Assembly (NCBI RefSeq): GCF_019703515.2
Contig: NC_059373.1
Coordinates: 12,063,281-12,127,280, forward strand
Source of the DNA: Myxocyprinus asiaticus
Taxonomy: Eukaryota; Chordata; Actinopteri; Cypriniformes; Catostomidae
Direction: 5' to 3'
Length of the DNA stretch: 64,000 nt
Under the pieces are notes generated by a model. It was not told the DNA's origin and searched no databases. It saw nothing but the letters and a program-made list of their open reading frames with translations. Positions 33,614 through 44,035 of this stretch are shown one piece after another. Each line of letters opens with the position of its first letter. Position 1 is the first letter of the stretch. A program made the translations under genes and the position numbers.

Positions 33614-34960
33614 GTGGTCCGGCTGATTTGGAGTCGATTCGGCAAGGCACAGGTAGACCTGTTTGCCTCCCGGGAATCCTTCCACTGCCCACTGTGGTAT
33701 TCCCTGTCCAAGGCCCCCTTTGGAATGGACGCACTGGTGCACAACTGGCCTCGGGGTCTGCGCAAGTATGCGTTTCCCCCAGTGAGCCTACTTGCACAGA
33801 TGTTGTGCAAGGTCAGGGAGGACGAGGAACAGGTCTTGTTGGTAGCGCCCTACTGGCCCACCCAGACTTGGTTCTCGGAACTCATGCTCCTCGCGACAGC
33901 CCCTGCCTGGCAAATTCCCCTGAGGAAGGACCTTCTTTCTGGCACGATCTGGCACGCACGACCAGACCTCTGGAACCTCCAAGTCTGGCCCTTGGAAGAT
34001 CTGAGTGGTCTACCATCCATGGTGATAGACACTATCACTCAGGCCAGAGCCCCTTCTACCAGGTGACTGTATGCCTTGAAGTGGTGCCTATTCGCGAATT
34101 GGTGTTCTTCCCGAGGCAAAGACCCACAGAGTTGTACAGTCGGGTCAGTGCTTTCCTTCCTGCAGGAGAGGTTGGAGGGGTGGCTGTCCCCCTCCACCTT
34201 GAAGATGTATGTAGCCGCTATAGCAGCACACCACGATGCAGTGGACGGTAAGTATTTGGGGAAGCACGATCTGATCATCAGGTTCCTTAGAGGCTCCAGG
34301 AGGTTGAATCCTCATAGGCCGCACCTCGTTCCCTCATGGGACCTCTCCGTGGTCCTGCTGGGCCTACAGAGAGCTCCTTTCAAGCCCTTAGAGTCAGTTC
34401 AGCTGAAAGCCCTCTTCTTGAAGATGGTCCTCCTGACTGCGCTCACCTCAAGAGGGTTGGGGAACTGCAAGCATTCTCTGTCAGCGATACGTGCCTAGAG
34501 TTCGGTCCGGCATACTCTCACATGATCCTGAGACCCCGGCTGGGCTATGTGCCCAAGGTTCCCACTACCCCCTTTAAAGATCAAGTGGTGAACCCACAAG
34601 CACTGCCCCGGGAGGAGGCAGGCCCAGCCTTGTCGTTGCTATGTCCGGTACAAACTTTGGACCGCATGGAGAGCTTTAGATGCTCCGAGCAGCTCTTTGT
34701 CTGTTTCATGGGACAGCAGAAGGGGAACACTGTCTCCAAACAGAGGATTTCCTACTGGATTGTGGATGCCATTGCATTGGCATACCAGGCCCAGGGTGTG
34801 CCGTCCCCTTTGGGACTACGAGCACACTCTACCAGGTGCATAGCCTCCTCCTGGGCCTTGGCCAATGGTGCCTCTCTAACAGACATCTGTAGAGCAGCAG
34901 GCTGGGCAACACCCAATGCCTTTGAGATTTTATAATCTCCAGGTTGAGCCAGTTTCATCC
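33614..34960 (+). pseudogene. DIRS copy 2 methyltransferase-like region and tyrosine recombinase
   Basis: VDLFASRESFHCPLWYSL near 33653-33706, DALVHNWPRGLRKYAFPP and VAPYWPTQTWFSEL form the methyltransferase-like block (33614-34066). A TGA at 34064-34066 separates it from the recombinase, which continues in the same frame from 34076: VLSFLQERLEGWLSPSTLK, then AHHDAV. A 5-bp loss near 34448 shifts the frame at the first catalytic arginine (KRVGEL in the other frame). LRAHSTRC, with the H-x-x-R box, lies near 34816-34839, and a 2-bp loss near 34924 shifts the frame just before the catalytic tyrosine. It is clearly non-functional but is the copy that best preserves the H-x-x-R region. Confidence 0.85.
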
Positions 34961-35790
34961 CGTGTGTTGGTAGGTACAAACAGGTAAGGATCCGGGCAGC
35001 TGGCCGGGTGCACCACTGGCACACAAGTGCCTTTCACCTTCTGAGGGAAGACGTGTGATCTTTCATCCATGTGAGTTCTTGGGATCAGTGAACCCTGGAT
35101 TCCTCCCCTAGTACCTGCAGCAAGCAAATTCGGCGGAGGAATTTGACGCCAGGCCCAGTATTTGTGTCAGTATGCCCTGTTCAGGTCAGCCCCTGTACTG
35201 GGATATGTGCTCCATATGCGTTGGTTCCCTGTCGGTAACCCCATATGACGTTATCTTCCATGCTACGGCCTCCCTGAAGGTAGACCCATGTCTCCCCTTG
35301 GGCAGAGTCCCCTCTGCCACTGGTTGCTGTGTTTGTAGAGCTCCGTCCCCTCCAGGTAGGACCTACCACAGGGACTTCCTCCACATGCGATACTCCCAAT
35401 AAAGAATCAATAAGCCCATGTGACGTATTTCCACACAATTACCTCCCCTTCGGGCAGGGTGTGGTCTCCGCGGTGTCCTTTTCCAAGGACACCTAACCTG
35501 ACATGAATACGTTTGGCCCCAGCTGGAATCAAGTGAGTTCTTTCTCCGGGAGAAGAAAGAAGAGAAAAGACCGAACCAGCTGGTGCGTCCTGTTCCCATT
35601 GTGGGCATGTCTGACCCCCCCCTTTTATGCTTTTGGGGGGTGAGGGTCCATGCGACATGCACGGGCCATTGGGAAGGTTACAATGGGGCCGGTGCACTTG
35701 TTACTTGGCACGCAGTAGCCTGCCTGCACCCGTACCTCCGTTCCTCGTAACACAGTTCAGCTGGTTGTGGCGTTTCGTATAGGGAACCCT
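34961..35790 (+). other. DIRS copy 2 non-coding 3' region
   Basis: This lies between the recombinase and the internal complementary region. It corresponds to 45274-46029 of copy 3 (shared TGTGGTCTCCGCGGTGTC) and is G+C-rich with overlapping spurious open frames on both strands. It was probably transcribed but not translated. Confidence 0.6.
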
Positions 35791-36105
35791 AGTGTCACTA
35801 CATCGACACAATGTCGAGTGAGTGACAGATAGGGAATGTCTAGGTTACTGTTGTAACCCCTGTTCCCTGATGGAGGGAACTACCCACTGTAATGGCCGGG
35901 AATCAGTCTCGGCTCCTCAGCACAAACCTGAATGAGTGGTTGCACACCAGCTCCTTTTATACCCATATGTTCGAGGGAGTGGCATGCAAATTCCACTCGC
36001 TAATTTTCATTGGCCTTTTCTTAAAAAAGTGACCCCCAGTGTCATTACATCGACTCATCTCATTCCTTCCATCAGGGAACGGGAGTTACGACAGTAACCT
36101 AGACG
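35791..36105 (+). repeat. DIRS copy 2 internal complementary region and right inverted repeat
   Basis: 35791-35843 is the reverse complement of this copy's left end. 35836-35880 is the reverse complement of its right end at 36061-36105, including the private variants CTAGG and TTACTGTTGTAAC. GTTCCCTGATGGAGGGAAC at 35861-35879 is a hairpin with a 7-bp stem. The right repeat starts near CTGAATGAGTGGTTGCACAC (35929). A short deletion after GGAGGGAAC removed the GAGACGTTGTGTCC block present in copies 1 and 3. Confidence 0.85.
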
Positions 36106-36347
36106 ATATTATTCCTGCAGACTGGTAAAACCCTCTCTCTTAAGACTGAAAATGAACCTTCCCCTTAACTAGATAACTTATTATTTAGCTAGCATTAGCT
36201 AACTGTTAATGTAACCGTTTCCCGACTCAGGAAAGTCTAGCTAGCTAGCTAGCGGAACTTGTTAAGGCCACTGAAGTTGGTTGTGTCACTCCACAAAAAC
36301 GAACTATGTCTGAACAATTAAAATACAACAGTTAAAATACTCAGTAT

Positions 36348-36566
36348 TTACTTGAGCTTACTTCTGATGAATTGTTCACTGCAAAGACATGTGTAATTTG
36401 ATGGTTGCCATTTTTTGCCCTCCCCAAGGACAGAGGCATGTCTAATAGCACAAATCCACAATGTCCTCTCTGGGTTTTCTTTCTCGGACGGGATTCTGTA
36501 GACGCACAACCCAGGCTTGTCTCCTCGTAGGTTAGTGCATCCGACTGACCAACAACTATCCGGCAT
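36348..36566 (-). pseudogene. THAP-domain remnant, likely N-terminus of a transposon-encoded protein
   Basis: The frame opens at an ATG (36566) about 90 bp inside the right terminal repeat. It reads MPDSCWSVGCTN, a block ending WICAIRHA, then LCSEQF near residues 61-66. This is the THAP zinc-binding DNA-binding domain (C-x4-C, long spacer, C-x2-H), at about 70 residues the usual length. The final histidine ligand is glutamine here (position 65). A donor-like AA/GTAAGC lies at the end of the open frame, so this was probably a first exon with the rest deleted. In the family the domain recognises DNA, such as transposon ends. Confidence 0.8.
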
Positions 36567-36789
36567 TTTGGCTAAACAAACCTGGTAAAAATAACTGGCG
36601 GGCAGCAGAAGAAAGCCTCAATTTGTGACGTCACGTCATGTGATGTCACGTGAAAACTATCAATAGGCTCTATATTTGCCAGTGGTAATCACTAAATTAA
36701 TTTTGTTAAATAAACTGCAATCAATTTCTTCTGCACTGCCGATCACTCTGCACCTACTGAACGACAGCAAGAGAGCTATTCAACCGTGA

Positions 36790-37460
36790 TGTCAATTTGT
36801 AGGCAAACCTGGAAGTCTAATTTGGCATGGGTTCCTTCAGGAAGCCTCCTTTCCTATGGGTTTTTATAATGGGGTTGTAAAGGGTTTCAAAGGGAAAGGA
36901 GGAGGCGAGAACCAGCTTGACAATACAAATAAAGTTGAATGATAAACTTAAAAACACACAACCATAAACACATACAGGGCAGCTGCCCATAGTTCTTTCT
37001 CTCTCTCGAACTGCCGTCTCCGGTCGCCTTTATCTCTCACTCGCCTCATCAGGCTGATTGGGGTCCAGGCATGCGTCATTCCGGCCCGGCCCGGCCCTAC
37101 TTCGTGCTACAGGGGTTTTTCAACTTATGAGTAAAATAAGATCTGTGGTAAACATTACTTCACAATACATGGACGTTTTGTTCTACAACATATATTACAC
37201 GCTTTCATACCTCAAATTTATAGCCGCCGTGTGATTTAAAAAATAAAAGTATGCAATTCAATACTGCTTAAAGAATCACGTTTGAGGTACGAAAGTGTGT
37301 AGTATATGTTGTAGAAAAAAACACCCACATATTGTCAGTAATGTTGACCACAGACCTTATTTTACTGGTAAATCCAAAACTCCCTTTATAAAACCCCATA
37401 GGAAAATCCCGAGGCAATCCATGGTGAATTCTTTTCCGGGTTTGTGGACTACAAACTAAC
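36790..37460. mobile_element. Foldback element with long arms, split by a solo LTR
   Basis: ATGAGTAAAATAAGATCTGT, TCTACAACATATATTACACG and CTTTCATACCTCAAA (37128-37220) are mirrored by 37272-37372 in reverse. The mirror continues outward: TCCTATGGGTTTTTATAATG (36851) against TTTATAAAACCCCATAGGA (37386), and TTTGTAGGCAAACCTGGAA (36798) against CCGGGTTTGTGGACTACAAA (37436). The left arm is interrupted by the insertion at 36876-37111. It has no coding sequence. Confidence 0.85.
36876..37111. mobile_element. Solo LTR, about 236 bp, with 5-bp target duplication
   Basis: The segment begins TGTAAAGGG and ends GTGCTACA (TG...CA ends) and is flanked by GGGGT at 36871-36875 and 37112-37116. Removing it restores the left arm of the surrounding foldback. 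No internal retrovirus-like coding region accompanies it, so it arose by recombination between two LTRs. Orientation is uncertain. Confidence 0.8.
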
Positions 37461-39265
37461 AGCTCTATTGTGTTTTCATTCGAAATGCTGTCACTCACGT
37501 ACATCTCCGCTTCAATGATTGGCCATTTGTTACATGGTTCAGCCTCTTTGAGAGCTTGAACTATCATCATATCTAGAAGCCAGGCTTTCAGGCAGGACAG
37601 AAATACATTGATTGATAGTCCACTGTCCAATCAACTATCACATTATTTCCCTCATGCAAATAGCTGTCATAAAACTCTCATAGACCCCCAGAGATGCACA
37701 GCGGGACCCAAAACTATGCGTTTAGAGCCTCTTGTCCAAAGAACATTGATCTTTTGCTTCACTGAACTCAATGGGACACACCTCTGCCTTAGACTCCTGT
37801 TGAAGCACAGCTTCAATGGGGCTCCATGGGCTATGCGTCCGCGAACACCGACGGACATAATCATGCAGATAACATCAACGGAACGAACGTTGTGAAAGTG
37901 TTGTCTACTGTTGCATACTTTTGTTACCTTAAATATTGAACTGGGATAATAATTATCTGAATTATAGAGAGGCTACGTGCAATTTAATAAACATGTCATT
38001 GTGCAATTTTAATGAAATTTTAATGGAAGCTGTGCTTCCCGTGTTGTCTGAAACCAATCGCCACTGGTTTATACTAAAAGCATATAACCCTTCAAGTCAA
38101 CTGCAGATGTATAATTTTGGTTGCCATATCTTGGTCAGCTCTAAGCCATCAACACAAAGTGGAAAATCAACTCGCCTTAGACACTGTTAACCACCCTGCT
38201 GTCGTTCTCCAAGGACCCACTAAGACTTAAACAGGTCAGTTTCCTGCGATAGCTGTGTACGAGCCTTGATTTAAAATGGTCACTTTAAGCGGGAACACAT
38301 AATGACAGTGTCTGCTTAAATCCTGAGAGTACCTGGCAGGAAAGAGGCAGCGAATAAACCTTTTCCCTTTAAAATGTAAACGCCATCATGTCAGCTGAGG
38401 TTGTGCAGTTTTCCTCACAATAAAACGTGATTTATTCAGTGTTGGGAGGCTGTCAGAGTGTTTCTCCAGGCCTTCACCGACTCTAATTTATACTTAAATT
38501 GCCTCAGAGGAGATATGGTGGAACAAGTCGAGAGACAGGGGTGTTTGACTGCACCCACCCCCCCACCCCCCCCTTGACTCATCTGCCCGAGCCCCCAGCC
38601 ACGCCCCTCCCATTTGCCCCTGCCCTCTGCCTGTCTTGGAGGTGAGGAGCTGGAGGAAGGCATCATAATGGTCTCATCTCCTAATGCCATTACCATCACT
38701 CTGAGGTTAAAGAGATCACTCACAGGATCAATGACGAGCAGAAGACACCAGTAGACACCAGTCATGGAGTGGCAAATTAATGCTTTGCCTCCTAATTGAT
38801 CGAAAAGCGTTGCCAGAAGGTTCAAAGGTATTAAAAAAATTACTGTTTTGCTAATTTACAGATGCTGTCAGGCAGAGAGAACGGAGGGAGTGGAATGGTG
38901 GTGTCTGGGTAATGGGCTAAGGGCAGACTTACAAAGCATGCTAACAGCACACTGTTGACTAAATGGTTGGTTTTCTGTGTACAGGTCATGAGTACTGTAA
39001 TTTATGACTTCAATTTTGAAGGTTTCTTCTTCTCTCTAGATATGCTGCGTCCTAATGGCTCGATAGTGGCCACTGTGAAGCGCGTAAACTTTAACCCTGC
39101 AGTTGTGCTCAAGTTAAAGCACCTTCTCTAGTGGAAGAAAGGTCTGGAAAAGCAAACAAGTCATTCAAGAGTCTTCCCACTCTTTTTGGCTCAATAACGT
39201 AGCACTGATTTGACTCTGGTTTCAGGATTGATTAGCCTATACAGTGGCCACATAAAGTAGAAGTA
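37461..39265. other. Unassigned DNA, part conserved-looking
   Basis: 37660-38060 contains short mirrored words (GAAGCACAGCTTC) but no clear element. 38440-38800 is G+C-richer, holds a run of C near 38560, and then a balanced block with TAATTGATCG; it could be conserved non-coding DNA. A long minus-strand open frame at 38436-38825 depends on the poly-C tract and has no domain I know. Confidence 0.35.
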
Positions 39266-40027
39266 CTTAAAGGGATAGTTCAGCTGAAAATGAAAATTCT
39301 GTGAGAGATGAGAGGTGTAAATGCAGTGAAATCAATACGTTTTCAAATGAAAATGTGTTAGTGTGGATGTGGCCTTTGGCAGAATGTTCTCAGTCACTTT
39401 TATTGCATCTTTTGACCATACAATGAAAGTGAACATCTCCATTTGTGTTTCACAGAAGACAGTCATATGGGTTTGGATCAACCTTTTTGTTTTTGGATGT
39501 TCTAAGCTCAGTCGACAGCATTTGTGGCATAATATTGAGTACCACAAAAATGTATTTTGAATTGCCCCTCCTTTTCTTAAAAAAAAGAAAAAAAGCTGGG
39601 CTCCAGTGTGGCACTTACAATGCAAGTGAATGGGGCCAATTTTGGAACGTTAAAATACTCACTGTTTCAAAATTATAGCCACAAGACATAAATAATATGC
39701 GTGTAAACATGATTTAAGAGTGATAAAATTGCTTACCTTTTATGTCTAAAGTTATAACCAATTTTACAACTTTGTTGCCATGACGATGTAATGTCAACAA
39801 ACCCTCAAACACTAAAAGATTTAAACAGCTTTACAGCTCAAATAATACATGATTTTTAACAGAAGAATTAATGTAAGGGTTTTTATAAAATTATAAGCTT
39901 CACATTTCTGCTTTTAAACCCTCCAAAAATTGGCCACATTCACTTCCATTGTAAGTGTTTCACTGTAACTTGATTTGTAACTGTCAACTGAGCTTAAATT
40001 GTATTGAATCGGGAATATTCCTTTAAG
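39266..40027. mobile_element. Composite of a family B end and a second palindromic element (family C)
   Basis: 39266-39480 is a family B left end (TTAAAGGGATAGTTCAGCTG). From about 39487 a different palindrome follows: GCACTTACAATGCAAGTGAA near 39610 is mirrored by TTCACTTCCATTGTAAGTG near 39940, and AAGCTCAGTCGACAGCATTT near 39504 by TGTCAACTGAGCTTAAATT near 39985. It ends GGAATATTCCTTTAAG. No coding sequence was seen. B appears to have lost its right half to, or joined with, C. Confidence 0.65.
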
Positions 40028-41460
40028 TCACATTTAAAAATGTATGAATGCCCTTACAAAAGTGTACAGTTCTGGCAAACTTGTCGCAAACTTGCCACAA
40101 ATTCGCCACTAATTTTTTTCACATGCAAATGAGCATGCTATTCGCCACAAATGTTTGCCAGAAGTTTGCAGCTTGACACCGTTAGTGGTAAACCTGCAGC
40201 AAACCTTTGGCGACAATAAGCTAGTTTCCATCATCTTTTCGCGCTGTTTTGTTATTGACAAAGTGAAAATGCATAAAAAAAATTTGCAAAATGTTTGCGA
40301 AATTTGCCGTCTTCTGCCTGTTTCCATTCAAATGACCTTTTATCGATAAAAATGGTGTGCGTGTTGACATCATGCATAAAAAACACTTTTTGGTTTATCG
40401 CAAATGAAATCTGCCCTTAAACCGTTTCCATACAGAAATGTGTGTATATCGCTAATTGTGTACCTTTTGCCTCCCAGATGTCCCTAAGTTTTGGTAAAAT
40501 GGGAAGAATATTTAGACAATTCATTGAAATTAGCCAGCTTACTGTCATTTTAATTTCACAAATAAATGCAATCAGAAGACGAGGAATTGCAATCAAAAAG
40601 GAGCTGTTGCCCTTCTGAAAGGACTGTAATATTGGTCCTGTTGCCATCAGTGCCAATCGTCATGGCCCTGTTCAAGCTGGAAACCTGCACCAAGTAGTGG
40701 GGTAAACTTTCGGTCTTAGTATAAAGTCCATCCATCGATGTGTATATGCTGTGTGCACAGCTACGTATTAAAGAAATATTGATGCGGTGTAATATCAGGG
40801 ATCACATATGATACATTCCTGATATTCAGTAGGCTATTTTGTACAATAATCTAATCTAAAGCATCGCCATCACTATGCGACACAGCATTGTGTCCCGCAT
40901 ATTTATCCAGCAACTTTTAAAGACCAACTGAACTTGATTGACATCTAAAATTAATTTTAGCGTCATAATGCAATTTACATTTTCTGAAGAAGCTCAGCAA
41001 ATGCGATCCGAGGTAAAGAGAGTTAGATTTAAATATTTAAAAGTTTTAAAATGTTCAAAAGCTAGTTTTCTGAAAGTGAACTCAGCATTGGACAAATAGA
41101 TCTGATAGTTTATAGTCTCGGAAAAAGTGTAGAACATTCAAAGAATGTCATTCAGCTGACTTTTTTCATCTACAGAACAGGGTAAGGCTAATTTAAGTTT
41201 GTGTAAAGAAAAGGCAATTATATAGGCCTAACAATATAATTTTTTCGTTTGGTAATTTTATTTATTTTTTATTTAATGCTTTATTCGTTTGGTCATTTAT
41301 TCAATTTAATACAGGGAATTTTGCTGGCATTTTTTCTAAAGTAAGCTAAACAATAATTTTATAGAATTGGGTTATATGCTAGGGTTCCAAGCACACTGAA
41401 GCATTTCTCCTAGTATTGTGTATTTATTTTTAATTTAAAACATCTTTGTGCATAGAAATA

Positions 41461-41643
41461 TGTTCCCTATCTGTCACTCACTCGACATTGTGTAGATGTA
41501 GTGACACTAGGGGTCACTCTTGGGAGCCCTAAACACCTCTGATCTTTGAAAAAAGGCCAATGGGAATTGGTGAGTGGAATTTGCATGCCACTCCCCCGGA
41601 CATACGGGTATAAAAGGAGCTGGTATGCAACAACTCATTCAGA
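41461..41643 (+). repeat. DIRS copy 3 left inverted terminal repeat
   Basis: It pairs in inverse with 46194-46350 (GTCACTACATCGACACAACG through CTGAATGAGTGG). Its outermost about 45 bp (TGTTCCCTATCTGTCACTCA to TGTAGATG) are complementary to the first half of the internal complementary region at 46030-46075. It carries a promoter-like TATA box at 41609. Confidence 0.9.
41609..41617 (+). promoter_or_regulatory. TATA box in the left terminal repeat
   Basis: TATAAAAGG preceded by CATACGGG, about 270 bp upstream of the gag-like frame. Its position inside the terminal repeat suits a promoter for the element's genomic RNA. This is inferred from sequence only. Confidence 0.6.
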
Positions 41644-41886
41644 TTTTCTCTTCGGAGCTGAGCGGTTCTATTCATTGAAGCTGAATTCATCCACGAGTTC
41701 ATTCACCTCATCTGCTGGATTTTACATCGCATTTCAGCGGCTTCTCCCCCTCTGCACCCATGGAGTGCAGAGAACGCCCCTGGGCGCTTCGGCAGAACAA
41801 CAAAAGAGTATATTCTAAAAAAAGAGTATATTTTCATTCTAAAAGAGCAGCACACATGGAACGTCTTTTTAAAGATACCTTTCCAT

Positions 41887-42660
41887 TTGTGTGTTATTCC
41901 TGGTTGCGGTCGTTATCTCTCCGCTTCTGACGGCCACGATCGCTGTCTTACGTGTCTGGGCGATGCCCACATGGAGACATCGTTCATGGATGGGTCTTGT
42001 CCTCATTGCGAGAACATGACCATGGCAACGTTGCAATCGCGGCTTGCATTCGTAAGAAAGCAAGCCACCCCAGCGGCTCCCCGCCTCGGTCCTTCGACCT
42101 ACGGGTATGAGGCCATGCCAGTTAGCACTGGGGCGATTTGGGGACCTCAATGGGAGCACCTCTGCCGGGTAAACCCCCACAGACCTCCCATTCCCAGGCA
42201 CACTCGCTTGCCCCGGTCGGGCTCTCAGATGAGACCACCGGCTCATCTTACGGTGAGTTAAACCTCTTATTCGGAGCCCAGGAAGACGATGAATTATCGA
42301 GCACAGCATCGGAGAGCGGGCTCGTCCACTCTGACGTGGACGCCTCGGCTGGTCTCCCTCCTTCGGGTGTGGTCGCCCAGTCTCAGATGATGGACATGCT
42401 TTCCCGGGCAGCCGCGAGCATCGGGCTAGAGTGTAACTCTCCCCTGAACCCTTGCGGCTCGATGATTGTTTCCTGGGCCCAGAGCGCCGCTCATGGCCTT
42501 GCCCCGGTCCCTTTCTTCCCGGAAGTGCATGAGGAGCTGACAAGATCGTGGGGGGCACCTTTTACTGCCCAATCCCGATCTTTTCAGCTTTCCCCTTGGT
42601 CCCCCTCGCCCGGAGTATGGACGCGTGGCTTGCGCTTTCCAACCTGTGGCGATGGCTGAC
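41887..42660 (+). pseudogene. DIRS copy 3 gag-like gene, frameshifted
   Basis: The frame from 41887 starts CVIPGCGRYLSASDGHDRC and continues with CLTCLGDAH and CPHCENM, a cysteine/histidine-rich head typical of fish DIRS gag-like proteins. After about residue 75 the reading moves to another frame (from 42138), with LLFGAQEDDELSSTASE near 42265-42315 and VPFFPEVHEELTRSW near 42508-42552. One or more frameshifts therefore split it. The family role is packaging of element RNA; the exact function is poorly known. Confidence 0.7.
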
Positions 42661-42689
42661 CTGGACCATCCGACTCGGCTACGTGATTC

Positions 42690-44032
42690 AGTGCGCCGCT
42701 ACCTTGCGTGCGGAGATCGCGACCCTTCTGCGCAAGGGCGCGATAGAGCCTGTCCCTCCAGCCGAGATGAAGAAAGGGTTTTACAGCCCTTACTTCATTG
42801 TACCAAAGAAAGGCAGTGGGTTGCGGCCAATATTGGACCTGCGAGTTCTGAACCAGGCCTTGCACAGACTCCCGTTCAAGATGCTGACGCAAAAATGCAT
42901 TTTAGTGAGCGTCCGGCATCAAGATTGTTTCGCGGCGGTAGACCTGAAGGTCGCGTACTTCCATGTCTAGGTTTTACCTCAACACAGGCACTTCCTGTGG
43001 TTTGCTTTCGAGGGCCGGGCATACCCGTACAAGGTCCTCCCCTATGGCCTGTCCTTGTCCTTTCGCGTCTTCAAGAAGGTCGCAGAGGCAGCCCTTGCCA
43101 CAATAAGGGAAGTGGGCATCCACATACTCAACTACCTCGACGACTGGCTGATCCTAGCTCACTCTCGAGAGTTACTGTACGCACACAGGGACCTGGTGCT
43201 CAGGCACCTCAGGCGTCTAGGGCTTCGGGTCAACTGGGAAAAGAGCAAGCTCCCCCCGGTTCAAAGCATCTCTTTTCTCGGTTTGGAGTTGGACTCAGTC
43301 TCGATGACGGCGCGCCTCATGAATGAGCGTGCACAGTCAGTGCTGAACTGTCTGAAGGTGTTCAGACAGAAGACAGCGGTTCCACTGAAACTTTTTCAGA
43401 GGCTCCTGGGGCATATGGCATCCTCTGAGGTTGCCACACTGCTCGGGTTGATGCATATGAGACCGCTTCAGCACTGGCTTCAGACTCGAGTCCCGAGATG
43501 GGCATGGCGCTGAGGGACACATCGCATGGTCGTCACGCCGATCTGTGGCCGCCTCTTCAGCCCTTGGAATGACCTAGCATTTCTACGGGCAGGGGTTCCC
43601 CTAGAGCAGGTCTCCAGGCGCGTCATGGTTATGACAGACGCCTCCAAGATGGGCTGGTGCACCTTATGCAACGGGCATACAGCCACCGGCTCCTGGACTG
43701 GCCCACGGCTGCGTCGGCACATCAACTGCCTCGAGTTGTTGGCAGTACTGCTCATCCTGTGGAGGTTCCGGCCGTTGATCCAGGGCAAGCACGTGTTGAT
43801 CCAGACAGACAACATGGTTATGGTAGCGTACATCAACCGTCAAGGCAGTCTACGCTCCCGTTGCATGTCACAACTCGCCCGCCGTCTCCTCCTCTGGAGT
43901 CAGCAGTGCCTCAAGTCACTACGAGACACTCACATCCTGGGCGACCTCAACACCGCAGCGGATACGCTGTCACGACAGGTTACGCTCAAGGGAGAGTGGA
44001 GACTCCACCCCCAGGCGGTCCAGCTGATCTGA
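42690..44032 (+). pseudogene. DIRS copy 3 reverse transcriptase and RNase H
   Basis: One frame covers the whole block, broken only by TAG at 42968-42970, TGA at 43511-43513 and TGA at 44030-44032. RT motifs are GLRPILDLRVLN near 42826-42861, motif A in VDLKVAYFHV near 42940-42967 (D to V at the second acidic position relative to copy 1), LPYGLSLSFRVF near 43040-43075, and the catalytic NYLDDWLIL near 43129-43155. RNase H shows TDASKMGW near 43635-43658, the glutamate in NCLELLAVL near 43726-43752, and TDNMVMVAYIN near 43807-43839. It is the best-preserved polymerase of the three copies. Confidence 0.9.
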
Positions 44033-44035
44033 AGT

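Larger units (their letters stand above)
32182..36105 (+). mobile_element. DIRS-type retrotransposon, copy 2, heavily deleted
   Basis: It begins TGTTCCCTATCTGTCACTCA and ends near CAGTAACCTAGACG. Relative to copy 3 it has lost about 600 bp of the left inverted repeat plus 5' leader (junction near 32240) and about 600 bp of the reverse transcriptase (junction near 32740). The RNase H, methyltransferase-like region, recombinase, internal complementary region and right inverted repeat remain in order. No target duplication is seen, as expected for tyrosine-recombinase integration. It lies inside the DNA transposon 31721-36658, so it is younger than that element. Confidence 0.92.
31721..36658. 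mobile_element. Internally deleted two-gene DNA transposon (ISL2EU-like), split by DIRS copy 2
   Basis: The left end AGTTTTCAGTCACGTGAC and the right end GTCACGTGAAAACT are inverted repeats, flanked on both sides by AT (31719-31720 and 36659-36660). A coding remnant starts just inside each end and runs inward: an N-terminal piece of a fish SWIM/YqaJ-type protein on plus (31776-32156), and a THAP domain on minus (36566-36348). Two convergent genes, one THAP-type and one YqaJ-type, with an AT target, fit what I recall of the ISL2EU group of the PIF/Harbinger-related superfamily. Without the DIRS insertion only about 1 kb remains, so the catalytic domains of both proteins are gone. Confidence 0.6.

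Noticed and set aside
32182..36105. Target-site duplication around DIRS copy 2
   Set aside because: Flanks AACATTTG and ATATTATTC share no duplicated word; tyrosine-recombinase elements are not expected to make one.
38436..38825. 129-codon minus-strand open frame
   Set aside because: It depends on a poly-C run translated as Gly repeats; no recognisable motif.
41869..42558. 229-codon minus-strand open frame opposite the gag-like gene
   Set aside because: It is antisense to G+C-rich gag-like sequence and resembles no protein; the plus strand carries the recognisable cysteine motifs.
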